Of a DNA stretch of 64,000 bases, positions 13,092-24,789 are shown piece after piece (the stretch's first letter is position 1; each line of letters starts with the position of its first letter). Under the pieces are notes generated by a model. It was not told the DNA's origin. It searched no databases and saw only the letters and a program-made list of their open reading frames with translations. Made by a program: the position numbers and the translations under genes. Origin of the DNA: Theocolax elegans (Eukaryota; Arthropoda; Insecta; Hymenoptera; Cerocephalidae); NCBI GenBank assembly GCA_026168455.1, contig CM047427.1:61457249-61521248 (forward strand). Direction: 5' to 3'.

Positions 13092-15463
13092 CTACCAGAG
13101 CTCGCCGTCTTTCTCTTTTGCTGGAACTTCGATCACCCGTGGCTTATCTATTATTCTCGCTGTTCTGTTACCCTTCTCGACAATCCCGATGATCCACGCT
13201 TGGTAGCCTTCTTGTTTTTCAATGTCTTTGCAATATGCTGCAGCCTAACAATTTATCAAATATATTGGCTTATTTTCATTTTATCAGTAGTACAATATTA
13301 TTATTGTACATGTAATACATTTTTTCAACATAGTATAATTTCAAATATATATGTGCACAATAAATTTATTTAAATATATATATTATCGTTATACTTTTTG
13401 TAAAGTGTATATTTTTTAATTTGCTGTACCTGCTCACGAGGTAGACAAATAAGAAGTCCTCCACTAGTTTCAGCAGAGTGTCCTTGAAGAAGTTGGAACA
13501 TATTACCACAGGCTTTTGCGACTGCCGCCATTTTTGCGATTACCGGCAGATTGTGAATAACAAATGATACTTCGTTCTTCTGGTGTTTCGCAAGATTTTG
13601 AGCGTGACCTAGGAGACCAAAACCTGTTACATCCGTCGCTCCATGTGCGTTGTATTTGTGCATTAATCGTGCGGCTGAAGAATATGAAAATTTATAATTT
13701 ATATTGCAAATCCTACTCCATATAGTCTGCTTTAATAGTATAATATAGTCCAGAATAAATGATATACCTATTCTATTGAGTCTGGCCATACTATCCATTG
13801 CGCGTTGGTAAGCCTTGCGAACATCATCTTCACTAACTACGAGTTTTATACGATTCCAACGATCAGGTTGATCCAGCCATTGATGTGCATTGACTGCTAC
13901 TTGTGTACCCAAAGGTTTTGTTAACACCAATACATCACCCACCACTGCATTGTCTGGACTAAAAAATGTAATATAATACAATTTATTTACGATGTCACGA
14001 TTTAAGTAATAGTTTGATGATTATTTCTTTAAAATATAATCATCTAAAAATCGTATTGAAAATATTAAATAAAAAATTAGAAAAAATTCATAATATAAGC
14101 TGAGAAAATGTTACAAACCTGAATTAATATTATTTTTTCGGTAATTTAATGAATGAATAAAAAAAGTTAATAAATAACAAACCAAAAATTAGGAGAAAAT
14201 TGAAAAATTTGAATAGAGTAAATGTTTGACTATAATTATTTCTGAAGAAACCCAATAACGTGATAATATGATTATTGTATAGTATGAAATGTAAAATATT
14301 ATTTAAAAAATTGCAAATCATGGTTATATTTTATACTGGTTGAATTTATATTATGTAATTAGATTTAAATATTATTCTTATTTTTGATTCTATTAAATTT
14401 AAGATGTTAAATACGGGACTCGTGTGCAGGTACATGTTTATATTTCTATTTCTGGTAAATAAATAAATAAATAATTTCCAATCACAAAACGTAGTCACGG
14501 ATAATGATTAATCAAGGTTATCTTTAAAATGTAAATGCTTCAAACTCATATGGAGTATATTATACTTACACTATGTATTCATTTGGTTGACAAACTGTTG
14601 TAGCTACACCACCTATAGTACACCATGGATTTACAACTGTTTGTCCTCCAGTAACTGTTGTACCAGCTTCCAAAGCAGAATCTTTGAATCCTCTCATAAT
14701 CAGCGGTACAACAACATCTCTTTCTTTCTCTGTCATTTTTGTACTCACTCCTAACAACATGAGCATGTTATCACATTCCGTTACTCCCATGGCATAGAGA
14801 TCACTGATTACATTGGCACAGGCAATTTTACCTGTAAAGAATATTCTCCGTCGATTATAGTATGAGAGCATCAATATATATTATTAACCAACTGTAATTT
14901 ATTTTAATTTTCAAATAACATTTAAACTCACCCATCATATATGGATCATCTACAAGAGGATAGAAAAAGTCTGTTGTTTGAACTAAACTTAACCCACCAT
15001 GCCTAAGTGGAGTAACGGAGGAATCCATACCAATACCTGGAAATTACAAACAATAATTTAATACTCCTTTTGTAAGTGATAAAAACAAAAATATTAATAA
15101 TTAATTAAAAAATAATAATCTTTTAATTAAATAAATATAACTACTTTTTAAATTAACAAGTGAAAAAAAATACATACCGATGCGTGGTGTAGCCATGTGC
15201 ATAAAGTGGGCATGCTCATGGTCCTGGGTGCTACCATCGTCGGCCTGCAGTCCCTCAAGGAGTTTCCCAAGAATCTCCTGAGGGACCTTGCACCCTCATC
15301 CTTTTAGGTCGGCGAACCGCGTTAAGCGGAAGGTTGCATCCAGGTCATGAGCAACCGGGTCAAAAGGCCTACGCAACGCAAGGGCATTGGGATTACCACC
15401 GAGCTCCAGCTGGGCAACAGTTAAGGCATCCTGGGTCACAGGCACTCCCTGGAGATCCGCCAT
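13092..15463 (-). CDS. SPS1: selenophosphate synthetase (SPS1-type) with in-frame UGA at the catalytic position
   Basis: Selenide, water dikinase family; the active family members make selenophosphate from selenide and ATP. SPS1 paralogues have lost or changed that role. Coding exons, all with GT-AG junctions that keep frame: 15178-15463, 14932-15036, 14570-14831, 13768-13958, 13430-13674, 13092-13244 (1242 bases, 413 residues counting the UGA, plus stop). The N-terminal catalytic loop reads [20 protein letters not shown], with UGA as codon 56. Vertebrate SPS1 has Thr here and SPS2 has selenocysteine. Other blocks match the family: [86 protein letters not shown], and the C-terminal [18 protein letters not shown]. 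The start ATG (15463) is preceded by a purine-rich leader. A 37-nt hairpin follows the UGA by nine bases. The identification is firm; the residue inserted at UGA is unknown. Confidence 0.95.
14405..14475 (+). mobile_element. LINE-like 3' tail inside an intron
   Basis: A short fragment with GGGACTCGTGTGCAGGTACA followed by TTCTGGTAAATAAATAAAT resembles the tail at 12405-12532. It lies in the intron between the third and fourth coding exons of the selenophosphate synthetase gene, antisense to it. Confidence 0.35.
15250..15298 (-). promoter_or_regulatory. in-frame UGA plus downstream readthrough hairpin
   Basis: On the minus strand the UGA codon (15298-15296) is followed by GGGTGCAAG and then a stem: GTCCCTCAGGAG (15286-15275), a 12-nt loop, and CTCCTTGAGGGAC (15262-15250). 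The arms pair perfectly except for one bulged base. Position and strength fit the stem-loop described downstream of the UGA in hymenopteran SPS1 genes (the Hymenopteran readthrough element, related to selenocysteine redefinition elements). That this copy drives readthrough is inference from the family. Confidence 0.85.
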
Positions 15464-17020
15464 CTTCTTCCTTGTGAACGAAATTCTTTAGCTATATTGG
15501 AACTCTTGAATAACCCAAACCACCTGTTGAATCAGAACATGATTTGTAATGCTTATTTTAACATATTACATTACCAAAAACAATTTTATTATTTTAAATT
15601 ATTTATTAATATAATTTGTATATTATAAATAATGTATGTTATGGTAAAAATATAAATTCAACATATTTGATCAATATAATGAATTATTATTTATTTCTGA
15701 ATTATTGAATATTCTAAGTAAACTAACTTTGAAAAAGTAGTATTATCTAATATTACAAAAGTTTTAGATATTATATTTTCCAACAGGCAGCAATTGTCAC
15801 TATTTCTATAAATGTTACAGATAAGTTTAAAAAAACAAAAATATGAAGTTCAATTATCATTGAAAATAGAAAACATTGTGTGAATAGATCAATATATTAG
15901 TAAATTACATCATTTAAAAATATATATGTCAAAATGCATACAGATTTGCATTCCAATAACTAATAAATTCTTTTTAGTAACACATATACATTAAATTTAT
16001 ATAAAAACTTTATTAAAACCTTACAATTTTTACACTTGTATTTATGATACAAACAAAAATTATACTTACTTAAATAACTCTATATTTTAAAATAGAGAAA
16101 TAAATTAATTTTCACTTCTTCTTATACAAACCTAAACAAATCTTTGGAACTCTTGTTAAGTAAATTTCTGGACTCAGTTTTCAAATCTAAACAAAAATAT
16201 ATGACATGAGTTTAAATGTATTTGTGTGATATGTGCTTATCTACTGTAACAAATAATAAAACCTTCATATATATATATATATATATTATTTAGAAATTAT
16301 AAATTGTAAATTTCTTTCTTTTGATAAAACTAAATTAAATTTAATTTATCATTAATTTGTGTTTAAAATATTTTCTTATATCTTAAAAATTGAAATAAAT
16401 TAATAAAAATTTAATAATATTAATAAATAAAATATTTACTATATGATATTTAGTTTTCTAGGTAAATTTCATAAGTTTATATTTAATTTAATATGTACAA
16501 TAGAATATAAATATACTTTTTATGACTAAAATTGAATGAAATAATGATAAACAGAAGAAAAACTATTGAAGATTGTCCGATAATTTTGACAATTTCAAAG
16601 TTGAAAATGCGAGAACCCAACGATCTAAGAGTGAAGAAAGTGACAGTAGTCAAGTGATTCACTTAACAAGTTTCAACTGTAGCACACGCAACACAATTAA
16701 CACCGTTTAATAAAATACTTGTATGAAAAAGGGTAAAATACCTAAGCAAATAAAATAAAAAACTCATGAAATGCATTAAAAAAATCGTAGAAACAATAAA
16801 AAATATTGTAAATTAAAATTTAACCACTTTAAATCATCGTGATATTTATCATTCATCGTCCCGCTAACAGGTTAATCCAACTCTACAGTCGCGTCACCAA
16901 ACACCCGCGCACCTAACCTCGAGAAAATATGAAAATCATGAAAATCCCCGTGGTAGACAGTTGACCTTAATCGAGGCTTGAAAACACCAAATATTTAAAA
17001 ACTTTTGAAAATGAGAAAAA
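15464..17020 (-). other. probable first intron of the selenophosphate synthetase gene
   Basis: AT-rich, no coding potential. It contains a (TA)n run near 16270-16288. The acceptor for the coding exon may be the AACAG just upstream of GTGGTTTGGG at about 15525, but this is uncertain. Confidence 0.4.
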
Positions 17021-17027
17021 AACTTAC

Positions 17028-17110
17028 TGCGAAGGTGAATATTGCACACCGGCGTCAGCGAGGCCAAAATGGACGCGGCGTCGCCGGTACTCGGTTCAGT
17101 CCGCGCGCAA
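17028..17110 (-). promoter_or_regulatory. probable 5' UTR exon and promoter area of the selenophosphate synthetase gene
   Basis: On the minus strand a GC-rich stretch ends TTCGCA at 17028 and is followed by a consensus donor GTAAGTTT. A first intron of about 1.5 kb would then lead to the coding exon. The patch is the only GC-rich, CpG-containing block between this gene and the next. The acceptor and the transcription start were not fixed. Confidence 0.4.
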
Positions 17111-18384
17111 TCAGGGCCGTACCTATATTCGATTCGAAGACGCTCAGGGATGTATTAAAACTATTGGACTACCACTATTTTTCAAAATAATGATACGTAC
17201 AGCCGTTTTTCAATAAATTTATCATTTTTGTGCAGTTAAGTAATAAATGCTATTTTAAATCCGTTAATTTGCAAGATATTTATTTTGCGCTTAATGTTTC
17301 GACTTTTTCGGATATTTTTACCATAAGTACATTTTTCATTTGAAGTATATATATTGAATGAGTGTGATCTGTGTGATATACGTATGTATATACATATATA
17401 CACAATACATGTGCATGAGTACATATATGTGTATGCGTGTGAACATATAGGTATACACATACACTTGCTACTATAATACTATACAATAATTATTAAATAA
17501 TGAATTAATAATTATTAAATAAAAAAAAACAACTAAAAAACAGAGTTTTAATATTATTTAATATTATATTTAGTATTTTTATTAAATAATTAGTTTTTCT
17601 TCTTATATAGTCATATTATATGTATACTGGAAATTTTGCAAGGGATTTAAGTTATTTTGATAAAATTATGACAGTGACGTAACAAATTTAATTTCTTATT
17701 CTCCTCATTTACAATATATTGTTATCCCCGCGCTGTATGTTTTCTCAATTCAGAAATCTTGTTCTGTAAACTTTTTTATATTATTTACATTTTACGTATC
17801 TACGAACTTTACAATTATTGAATTTTGTATACAAAAATAACTATTTATTTTGTATTGTGCATTGATGGCGCCATGTCATTTATGACATTTATTTATTTAA
17901 GCGCAGTTTAAGTTCTTTCACAAGAGAACAAAAGCTGCATCTTGATCGAGGATGTTTTAAATCGAGTGGCAAAGTTTAGCATCGATTTACATAATTATGT
18001 GGGTGAGACAAGCCCAATTCTTTACGTACCTGACTCAAAGCAACCGTATAATGGACCAAAAGATGAGTAGATTTGGCTTCAAGGAAGGTGAAAACATTTT
18101 CACCTGCATGTGCAAGACCATAGCGTTCCTTTTTTGAGGGATGTGTTTTCGATAAATTTCATTGATTATCAACAGACAGGAAAAATAAACGATCGAGTAT
18201 TATACAAACCTATTGAAACGTTTAAGAGTTGTAAGTCAAGAAAGAATGGCCGTGTTTGGCAACGCAATAATGTAATTCGAGTTGATCACTCATTGATCAC
18301 ATTCTCCAGATTTTATCAGAATTAGCAGTTGAAAATATTATTAATAATAAAATACTTTATCCACATACTTACCTGTTTATTATA
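17111..18384. other. intergenic, no supported gene
   Basis: AT-rich DNA with small ORFs lacking family similarity. A region at 17900-18325 has somewhat balanced composition and a 71-codon frame but resembles nothing that I recognise. It may be a decayed transposon. Confidence 0.4.
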
Positions 18385-18743
18385 GGGGATATGTCGGACT
18401 CAGAAAATGGTTATTTTTTACTTATTTTTATAAAAATATTAATCATTTTTTAAAAAAACTCTTAGGTATGTTTTAAACAGTATACTCAACTTTTCCCAGA
18501 TTTTTAAATCCATAATTTGATTGCGACGTTTAGGTTGAAGGTTTATGCCTTTTTTGACGAATAATATTATTTACCTAAAATAGTTTATTCAATTATCATT
18601 AAAAAATGATATTTTCTTAAAAAATCAAAATGTCAAGCTCTTTTTTATAATTTAAATTATCCGTATTAATTTTTTCTGATTTTTAGATATAATTTTTGAG
18701 TTGGAAGGTGCAGATTTCTGCGTAATTTGGGTCCGACATCCCG
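18385..18743 (+). mobile_element. TTAA-type MITE, copy 1
   Basis: The left end GGGGATATGTCGGACTCAGA and the right end GTCCGACATCCCG (followed by TTAA at 18744-18747) form imperfect terminal inverted repeats. There is no coding capacity. It belongs to a family with three further copies nearby and one at 50885. The left TTAA is not preserved here. Confidence 0.6.
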
Positions 18744-19096
18744 TTAAGATCGGACCACATGTTCTATTATATAAAAAATATAAATTATATAAAGAAAACA
18801 AAATTCCATAAATGATTTTTTGCAATAAACAAACGTATTAGCAGATTAAATTTGGATTCCATCGACAGAGTTTTTATCAACAGATGTTTTTAACGTATCC
18901 TGATATTTTTTAAAAACCTTGAGCATAAAGGAATTGTTTAAATCATCAATTAAAACCACCAAAAAAACAGAAAGCTAAAACTATAAGTATACTGATCTGA
19001 ACTTGGTTCATTCAAATATCTTCATAAGTTTAAAAGATATAATAAATCTAATTTTTTTTTAATATTTCAAAATTTATTTTATATTTAAAAGTTTAA

Positions 19097-19428
19097 GGGG
19101 ATGTCGTACTCAGAAAATGGTAATTTCTAATATTTTATATAAACAAAAGTATAAATTTTTGAAAAAATCCTGAACGCCTTGTCCTTAGGCATGTTTTAAA
19201 TAGTATACTTAATATTTTTCAGATTTTTAAGTTTGTAATTTAATTCTGAATTTTGCGTTGAAAATTCATGCCTTTTTAGATCAATAATTACCGACCGAAA
19301 ATTGTTTATTCAATTATTATTACCAAATTTAATTTTTCTTGAAAAATCAAAAATTTTTATTTCAATATTTCCAATATAATTCTTATGTTGAAAGATGTAG
19401 ATCCACATAATTTGATTTCGACATCCCG
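19097..19428 (+). mobile_element. TTAA-type MITE, copy 2
   Basis: It is flanked by TTAA on both sides (19093-19096 and 19429-19432). Ends are GGGGATGTCGTACTCAGAAA and CGACATCCCG. The TTAA target points to a piggyBac-type transposase acting in trans. It is the best-preserved copy and has the same orientation as copy 1. Confidence 0.65.
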
Positions 19429-19506
19429 TTAAAATAAATTGAATTTTTTATTATAACTTTTATCTGCATTATCTTTTAAATTTGAATGTCTATGTTTAAT
19501 TGTTAA

Positions 19507-19887
19507 GAGGATGTCGATTTATAGGGATTTACATATTTTAACCCAAAAATTATATTTAAAATATTGAATTAAACTTCTGAAAACATTTATAATATTTATT
19601 TATAGCTCAAAACATAAAGAAGGGTCTGAAGGATTGATTTTTTAAGAAAAAATAATTTTTTAAATATAATAATTGAATACACATTTTATAGTCTGTAATT
19701 TTTAGTCAAAAAGGATGTAATCTTTCAACCCAAACAAAGTAATTAAATTTATAAATTTCAAAATCTGGAAAAATTTGGGTATATTATTTAAAATATGTCT
19801 GAGGCTCTAAAGCAGGATTTTTATGAAAACTCATTCTTTTATTTATAAAAAATATAACAAATGACCATTTTCTGACTCAACATCCCG
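19507..19887 (-). mobile_element. TTAA-type MITE, copy 3 (inverted)
   Basis: It is flanked by TTAA (19503-19506 and 19888-19891). The right end reads as reverse complement of the left end of copies 1 and 2 (CCATTTTCTGACTCAACATC), so this copy lies in the opposite orientation. Confidence 0.65.
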
Positions 19888-20443
19888 TTAATATATATTT
19901 AAGCAAATAAATTATATATATTATCATTTCTAAATATAATTTTATTACGGTATAAATTAACAAAATTAAATTATGTGATCTATAACATTGGGTTTCTTAA
20001 CGTTTTTTAAATGGGAGAATATCTTTGAATATTCAAACGAAATCTTAATTGAGTAAGAGTATTATTTTTTCTATTCCAATCTGTAAAATATATGTATAGA
20101 CAAACTTGCAGGAATTTAGGATTGAATGAGGATAAATAAGTTTTATTTATATATATTAATAGTTGGATTATAAAGTAAGTGTAGTGTTTAGTGGTAAATA
20201 TATGGCATCGAACTAGCGACTGATTTTATAAGAACGCCGAAGGGGCTCCAAAAGTACAATATAATAAATACATGACATTTTCACGTGAACTAATTAAAGT
20301 AAAAAGTTTAAGAAAATGAATACGTAAAATTTACAAATCTTGAGAACGTATGTACCAACAATCTATGCATTTTATAAAATGTATCTATATACATTATGTA
20401 AAATGTAATAAAAATATAATGGGAGTACGACATCCCCTTACAG

Positions 20444-20800
20444 TCAAGTTTCATCCTCCCTACTTTATCAACCGAGTTCAACAAGGAATTGAATTAAAAT
20501 TTATAAAATATGATAAGTAAGTAGTATTTGAAACAATTAATCTCTATAAAATTTCAGACTAAAAGACAATCGCGTTATCCCTTTACCAAAATTACGAAGC
20601 AGTCGTAGAGGTTAATTGGTTGGAAACAATGGCGCGTCTTTTCATACATTTTTAAAAATAATCATATTTTATTAAAGGGTTGCCACAGTCAATATTTATC
20701 CTCTTTATCTTACTGATAAACGTGATAATTGGCAATAAATCTGTAAATATAAAAATTCTTCGTTTAACTCCGTTGATAAGGTAGGGAGGATTAAAGTTGA
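20444..20800. mobile_element. foldback MITE with ~40-bp TIRs
   Basis: The left TCAAGTTTCATCCTCCCTAC (20444-20463) pairs with the right GTAGGGAGGATTAAAGTTGA (20781-20800), with two mismatches. Pairing continues inward through CTTTATCAACCGAGTT and AACTCCGTTGATAAGG. The interior is non-coding. A solitary end of the TTAA family (GTACGACATCCCCTTA) abuts it on the left at 20425-20440. Confidence 0.55.
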
Positions 20801-21446
20801 TTGGTACCTCATTACCGAAGTATTATACAGTTTATACCGGTTATATTATTTTTTTTCAACAAAATAAGTAAAATAATTATCTTGTACCTGTTTTATCACA
20901 TTTATTTTTTATTTTTCTTTACAAATTACTTTGTATAAATGGCAATTATTCGCATTTTATTCATGTTTCTCTTCTCTTTAAATTAGATACATTTTTTTAC
21001 AATTGATTATATCCAATAATTTAAGTGACATTGAATAGTTTGTGCACCCAAGAATTAAACTCGTATGTGTAGAATTTGTTTAATTAGTTTAATTTTTTAA
21101 TGCACATATTGCTCTATGCCATTTAAGTACAAAACTTATATAATTTTTTTTACATGTTATTAAGAACAATGTAAAATAAAAATTTTAATACTTTTTCTTC
21201 AAATCCTACAATAATTTAAATTTTAAGTTATTAATTTATCCTGTATCTGATAAACTAATATACATTCCTTTGTAGGGTGTAGGAAAAATGGCTTTGATGC
21301 AGATGTAAACAGTCTGCATATCATATTGATGAAGGAAACACTTGTCGATTGAGTATAAATAAAATAATAAAAGCTTAGTAGCTAATATCACTATTTGGTA
21401 TTTACAAAGATTGATGCGTTATTGCTCATCTACAGCAATAATTTGC
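20801..21446. other. intergenic or 3' UTR side of the carrier gene
   Basis: AT-rich sequence downstream of the thiamine pyrophosphate carrier gene (which reads leftward). I see no gene in it. Confidence 0.4.
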
Positions 21447-23739
21447 TCACTCGTCCACTTCATGTATATTTCTAATGAAATTAAGAGCTTGCTCATAAAA
21501 TGTAAAGTGAAGCGCAGTCATAAGGGCAGCTTTGACTTGACTAGGTCCCAGTCCTTTAAAAAGGCCATTAAGACCTTCTTGTTTTGCTGTCAACTCAAGA
21601 CAGTTAATCAGACCTTGACATTTAAAAAACCCGCCGAAACCTTTTCTACCGTGCTCAAATCCTTGGATCTGTAATCTTTTTCTTGCTAAATCTAGGGGAT
21701 AAACTATTGTTTTGGCCACCAAGCCTGCTAGGCAGCCAGCGACTAAGCTATTAATAACTCCTACTCTTTTATGATGATGCTAAAATATATACAATTCAAT
21801 TATTAATCTTAATTTTTATATTTAAAAAAATTTGATTATATACGACAAATTAAATATTTTGTATAAAATTATAAATTAAAATGACTTATTTTATTTTACA
21901 TACCGAATCTTCAGGAATATTAGCAGGTAAAAACTTAATGTCTTTCACAAGTTCATATGTTCCAAATTGCAGACCTGCATGAGGAGCAATTTGCAATAAA
22001 GTAGGTAACAATCCACGAAAGAAACCTTTTAGAGATTCAGTCTTATAAATTGCCCTAAATAAATACAAATTGAACAAATTAAATTTTTATAAAACATTAA
22101 TAATAAAACATTAATACTAAAATATTTATAATTGAAAAAAACACTTGATTTAATAAATGTTATATTTAATATTATAAATTTAATTTGAGTAATTGGATGA
22201 AAGTACTTGCACGCAAGAGTGTAAAGTTCCATTGTATGTGCGATGTTGAGATGATTGTGCAATTAATCTAGTTCTTATGGTATCCAGAGGAAAAGAAGTT
22301 ATAGTAGCGAAACAACCTGCTAAAGCTCCACTTACAAAATGCACCGTTTTTGTTTTATCACTTAAAAAGTTAATTTTCTCTAAATGTTGATTAATGATAA
22401 TGTAGACATAAAACTGCAATTAAATTAAATAATTAATTAAAAATACAGTTGATATTTATTAATAATTAATTATATTACTCACTTGACTTGTTCCATATAC
22501 AACTGATAATAATTGTGCGGGAACATGACCTTTCCATAGGGCATTAAAGCTTTCCTCTTTAGAGATGAGACGAAATGTTTGTAACATTGAATGGTACTTA
22601 CTTGTAGACTGTTTTTTTATTGGTTCAACTTGTAACTGCAAACCAAAATGTTTCTATAAATACATTAATAATAAAAATAATTTTAATACTGTTCATTTTA
22701 CTTGCATTCAGAACGATGGAATACATTTTTCAAGAATTAAGAATTAAGAGATGTATTTAAATCTTAAAAAATACCTTTACAGTACAATAGTTTTAAAAAA
22801 TTACTTTTGCATTCAAGCAAACAATTAATGATATATTATTTAGTAAATGAAAAAGTCTTTTAAAGTTTTAAATATTCACAGGAAAAGAATAATTTTAATT
22901 TACATTACAATTTTATAACTATTTTTTTAAATAAATTTTTTTTAAAAAAATTAATCATAAAATTTAAATTTTAAATAAGATATCAAATCTATTCTACAAA
23001 GTTGTTGGTATGTGTTGAAGGCAAGCTTTTGGTTAAATTAAATTTAAATGATGAAATTGTTCACCATCAAAGAGAAGTTGGAAATGTATGTGCAGTATCA
23101 ATGTTCAAATATTTTTATTAATTTAATTAGTAATAATATTTAATACTTTTTAATAATAAATCAGTAAATTATAACTGCTTTAACTGTATACATTAATTTT
23201 AGAAGTAATAGCAGATTTTTATAATTATAGTATTAAAAAAAGTGTACATTTTAACAGGTCTTCATCCTTAATCAGTAAAAATAATTAAAATTTAAATATA
23301 AGGGTTAATATAAATGTAATTGTAGAAACAACAATTTATGTAACCTATTTAAAAAAGGATAAAATAAACTATGTTATTCATAATTGAATATTGATATAAT
23401 TACATATATACACACATATATGTATATATTATTTATATATACAAAATAAATGCTAATAAATTTAAAAATAAACTGACAATTATCCAATTTCCTCTATCTT
23501 TAACTATTGTCATTGATAGATTTAAGCTTACAGAGTATCAATAATGAATTGCATCATTATTCAATAAAAATTTCCAAATTGAAAATTATAAACTGCATAA
23601 AAGAGTGAGAAGGTGTTAGTATTACCTGAAATCTAATTTTGACAACATCTAGAGGCTGGCAAATAAACCTCGTCAAGCATCCGCTGACTGCCCCAGCAAT
23701 GGCATGATGGTAGCCTGGTTCTGTTGAAGAGTAAACCAT
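21447..23739 (-). CDS. SLC25A19: mitochondrial thiamine pyrophosphate carrier (SLC25A19/Tpc1 type)
   Basis: A solute carrier of the inner mitochondrial membrane that imports thiamine pyrophosphate for matrix dehydrogenases. Exons: 23626-23739, 22483-22635, 22207-22413, about 21904-22053, 21447-21779, giving about 318 residues (the human protein has 320). All three carrier signatures are present: PLDVVKIRFQ, PLDTIRTRL and PLDLARKRLQIQGFEHGRK, the last being typical of the TPP subfamily. KGHVPAQLLSVVYG and GLQFGTYE also match it. The start is taken at ATG 23739, in the frame of the N-terminal AIAGAVSG block; an upstream TTG is not used. One oddity: the acceptor AG before exon 4 leaves GGCAATT, one G too many for the frame. 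There is either an assembly indel or an unusual splice. It is divergent from the decarboxylase gene, about 1 kb between starts. Confidence 0.9.
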
Positions 23740-24789
23740 CGTTAATGATGTCCTCAACAGTTCCCTTGTTGAACATGAAAGACTGTTTAATGTGTTCCAC
23801 TTTCACAAGATGTGCAACAATATGTAATTGACAATGATAATTGACAATAATCCTAAATGGTCTTGTGTCAATATTAAAATATATACTGAAATTTAAAAAT
23901 GTACATTTATTAATAAATTGATTTAACTTATTCTGTTTACAGTCGTAGCATGTGAATAAAATTAATTTTTTTTCATACTCACATATTTACTTTGAATTTT
24001 ACTGTATAATACAAATTCCAATGCGAAATTTGCCTGCTTCGCACATCGAAACGCAATTAAGCACACATACAGTAGAAACGCGATAGCTAAATGTTTAACC
24101 TTACGTTACGAATGTTACGAATACACAAACAAAAGTGGGGGTAGAATGAAAGACGAGTATACCTGACGAATCTCATGTATCACATTCAGCTGAATTATCG
24201 AATCATCTGGAGCGCTTTTATTCTTATGAATGACGAAACAATTTTTATTTTTCTAATTTTCTAGTTACTATACTTATTTAAATACTTATATATGTCGAAA
24301 GTTGTATACTATTAATATACGAGGTTAGCTGTAAATAAATATAAAAAAAAATGTATCAGATTTAAATTAGAAGAATATATAAACAAATTTTCTTAAAATA
24401 ACTTATCGTTAAGTAAGTACACTTAGTTTTAATTTTGAATACTTATATAAATTTTTTTCTTTCATTCATTATCTGATTTTAAATGAAACAATAAAAATTA
24501 GTGTTTATTAATTGCTATCTAAGAACCAGAACCTCTGTAAATTTAAAAACATACGTTTGTATAAATAACTATGGTTTAAGTACATACATACATAAAAGTA
24601 TTTATTTCAATGCTGCTTTTTATTTTTATGAATATTTTTAGATATTAACACATAATACAATTTTGATCTTATTTGAAATATGATAAGTGATCTAAATGCA
24701 TTTTATAAAAACTGATATATTTCTTGTGCTATAGCTTTATAATTAAAACATAAAAATGTTTATGAATTTATATTTATAGATAATGCAAA
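23740..24789. promoter_or_regulatory. divergent intergenic (carrier / decarboxylase)
   Basis: One kilobase separating the two start codons. It should hold the promoters of both genes. The patch at about 24000-24180 is the least AT-rich. I see no TATA box or other motif that I would defend. Confidence 0.35.

Noticed and set aside
13077..13373. 98-codon plus-strand frame
   Set aside because: It is antisense to the last exon of selenophosphate synthetase, which explains its composition.
17005..17190. 61-codon plus-strand frame in a GC-rich patch
   Set aside because: Better explained as the antisense of a 5' UTR exon with a consensus donor on the minus strand; no family similarity.
21411..21674. 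87-codon plus-strand frame
   Set aside because: Antisense to the last exon of the thiamine pyrophosphate carrier.
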